Assembly: GCA_031268885.1 (NCBI GenBank)
Contig: JAIRWR010000074.1
Coordinates: 1-51,953 of the forward strand
Length of the DNA stretch: 51,953 nucleotides
Direction of reading: 5' to 3'
DNA from: Synergistaceae bacterium
Lineage (GTDB): Bacteria; Synergistota; Synergistia; Synergistales; Synergistaceae
Part shown: in pieces, positions 50,459 to 51,953 of the stretch
Layout of the letters: every line of letters starts with the position of its first letter
How positions within the stretch are numbered: position 1 is the first letter of the stretch
Translations under genes and position numbers: made by a program
The notes under the pieces: model-generated
Told to the model about the DNA's origin: nothing
The model's input: only the letters and a program-made list of their open reading frames with translations
Databases searched by the model: none

Positions 50459-51751
50459 ATGGCAAAAATAGAAGGGTTTCGCGTCAAGAATTTCAGGACA
50501 CTAAAAGATGTCCTGCTTGGCAGGTTATGGAATTGGCAGGAATCAGACCCTTTGTCTCCATTGACGGCTGTCATCGGTAAAAATGGAGTTGGCAAGAGTA
50601 CGTTGTTTGACGCATTCGGTTTTCTGGCGGATTGCCTGAAAGTGGGAGTCGAAGAAGCGTGCGATCTTCGCGGTCGCGGCGGGTTCGGCAGAATCCGGTC
50701 CCAAGGCTCAGGTGAGCCAATCGAATTCGAAGTATATTACAAAGAGGACGGCAACGCTCGCTCGATTACCTACGAGTTGTCGATCGACCTCGGTGATGAC
50801 GAACGGCCGTATGTTCTTAAGGAACGTCTGAGGCAACGCCGAAAAGGACAGAAGCGTGGCTGGCCGTTTTCTTTTTTAGTCTTGAATAGAGGAAAAGGTG
50901 TTGTATGGAAAGGCGAGACGGGCGGACATCAGATTGACGAAACCCAAGGAGATGTTGACTTTTGCAATCTGATGGACTCTCTAAAATCCGGCGAGATAAA
51001 AGAGGAATCCACTGAAACTGAAGTGGTTGAGCTGGAAGATATACGCAAGCTGGGGATCGCCACTCTGGGTTCACTGAAACAACACCCGAGAATTTCCGCT
51101 TTCCGCCGTTTTATCGAAGGTTGGTATTTGAGCTACTTTACGCCCGACGCGGCTCGAAGCCTGCCGCTTGCCGGACCTCAGAAGCATCTGAATATTCATG
51201 GGGACAATCTTGGTAATGTTGTACAATTCATGGAACGAGATCACTCTAAACTATTTCAAGGCGTTCTCCAAAGAATCGCCAAAAGAATTCCCGGAATAGA
51301 CAAAATAGGCACTGAAAAGACCAACGACGGAAGACTGTTGCTCCGATTTAACGACAAAGGTTTTCAAGATCCATTTTATGCGCAACAGATGTCCGACGGC
51401 ACGCTGAAAGTATTTGCTTACCTGCTGTTGCTCGAAGATCCTTCTCCGCCGCCATTTTTATGTATCGAAGAACCGGAAAACGGTTTGTATCATAAGCTTC
51501 TGGAAGTCTTGGCTCAAGAGTTTCGCGACCATGCGACCGGGCGTAAGGATGGATCGCAAGTCTTCATTACAACGCATCAACCCTATTTGGTCGACGCGCT
51601 AGACCCATCTGAGGTTTGGATTCTCGAAAAGGAACAGGATGGCTACTCCGCTATCCATCGAGCAAGCAGGAATGATATTGTGAGGAACCTGGTTGCCGAA
51701 GGTCTGCCTTTGGGCGGGTTATGGTACAGCGATTATTTGGATGCGAGGTGA
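50459..51751 (+). CDS. AAA family (SMC/OLD-like, AAA_21) ATPase
   Basis: 430-residue ATPase. It starts IEGFRVKNFRTLKDVLL, with Walker A GKNGVGKSTLFDAFGFL, a split coiled-coil-like middle, an ABC-like signature QQMSDGTLKVFAYLLLL and Walker B PFLCIEEPENGL, then QVFITTHQP. AGGAGG lies nine bases upstream. The next gene starts four bases after its stop. In defence loci such ATPases pair with TOPRIM or DUF4276/DUF4435 partners, as in PARIS-like systems. Confidence 0.9.
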   Translation: MAKIEGFRVKNFRTLKDVLLGRLWNWQESDPLSPLTAVIGKNGVGKSTLFDAFGFLADCLKVGVEEACDLRGRGGFGRIRSQGSGEPIEFEVYYKEDGNARSITYELSIDLGDDERPYVLKERLRQRRKGQKRGWPFSFLVLNRGKGVVWKGETGGHQIDETQGDVDFCNLMDSLKSGEIKEESTETEVVELEDIRKLGIATLGSLKQHPRISAFRRFIEGWYLSYFTPDAARSLPLAGPQKHLNIHGDNLGNVVQFMERDHSKLFQGVLQRIAKRIPGIDKIGTEKTNDGRLLLRFNDKGFQDPFYAQQMSDGTLKVFAYLLLLEDPSPPPFLCIEEPENGLYHKLLEVLAQEFRDHATGRKDGSQVFITTHQPYLVDALDPSEVWILEKEQDGYSAIHRASRNDIVRNLVAEGLPLGGLWYSDYLDAR

Positions 51752-51755
51752 CTCG

Positions 51756-51953
51756 ATGCATTTTGAAATCCTTGTGGAGGATCAATCCGGAAAAAAGACT
51801 CTCGACATTCTTATTCCCAAACTCATTGGCTATGAACATACGTTTAACGTCCATTCGTATAAAGGCATAGGGCGGATACCGAGAAATCTAAGTGACTATA
51901 CGGATGCCGGTAAACGGATTCTCTTGACTCGACTGCCAGGTTTGCTGAGGGGA
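51756..51953 (+). CDS. DUF4276-like protein (N-terminal part, cut by window edge)
   Basis: 66 residues are visible, beginning MHFEILVEDQSGKKTLDILI and including YKGIGRIPRNLSD and ILLTRLPGLLRG. This matches the start of DUF4276 proteins, which have a TOPRIM-like fold and occur next to AAA_21 ATPases. GAGGTGA lies five bases upstream. The gene continues off the right edge. Confidence 0.72.
   Translation, partial: MHFEILVEDQSGKKTLDILIPKLIGYEHTFNVHSYKGIGRIPRNLSDYTDAGKRILLTRLPGLLRG

Noticed and set aside
1-51953. CRISPR arrays, tRNA and rRNA genes
   Set aside because: I scanned for regularly spaced repeats and for tRNA-like cloverleaf landmarks and found none that I could support.

Overview
The window looks like chromosomal DNA from a diderm, amino-acid-fermenting member of the Synergistota, probably Synergistaceae. 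The evidence is a secreted protein ending in a Synergist-CTERM-like sorting tail (40455-41798), TonB/ExbBD and an outer-membrane receptor, Kdo-type sugar genes, and an indolepyruvate oxidoreductase next to an aryl-CoA ligase. The core genes are GC-rich. Two blocks (about 34.1-39.8 kb and 46.3 kb to the end) are visibly AT-richer and carry defence-type genes.

Region 1-13 kb is mostly on the minus strand. It holds the ctsR-mcsA-mcsB-clpC heat-shock operon with a CtsR operator over its promoter, then plsY, an Rpn-type nuclease, an orphan PocR/GAF sensor and corA with a possible 39-aa ORF upstream. The iorB/iorA, membrane protein, ACT protein and paaK-like ligase cluster then runs to 13.0 kb and suits aromatic amino-acid oxidation. 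Region 13.3-19.6 kb (plus strand) has a serine-hydrolase homologue lacking its catalytic Ser and Lys, a membrane metallophosphoesterase, and an RraA/SDR/ketopantoate-reductase-like trio followed by RNase HI.

Region 19.7-28.5 kb (minus strand) carries folK, folP, a KdnA-like aminotransferase with kdsB (suggesting 8-amino-Kdo in the envelope), a NarL-type two-component pair, an HD protein, gyrB and a RemB-like small protein. Region 28.5-34.0 kb is a B12 uptake operon (btuF, exbB, exbD, tonB, btuD, btuC) read leftward from a cobalamin riboswitch with its own terminator. A second complete riboswitch at 39.9-40.07 kb points the other way, to a secreted repeat protein and a BtuB-like receptor.

Between these divergent riboswitches lies an inserted block. 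It contains a three-gene operon (cytosine-5 methyltransferase, DUF262 protein, MAE_28990-like HEPN protein), an acetyltransferase, two broken Rpn genes, a small winged-helix-like ORF, an IS630 transposase tail, and a 150-bp copy of the riboswitch promoter and 5' aptamer half that lacks the B12 box. To the right, after an aminotransferase, is a divergent FtsZ-like protein. It has lost the GTP-binding signature but keeps the DFAD part of the T7 loop. The window ends with an IetAS-type AAA/subtilase pair, the wreck of a DUF1156 DNA methylase, and an AAA ATPase with a DUF4276-like partner cut by the window edge.

The observations most worth following are the methylase-DUF262-HEPN operon, the GTPase-dead FtsZ paralogue, the duplicated half riboswitch, and the B12-controlled sorted surface protein.
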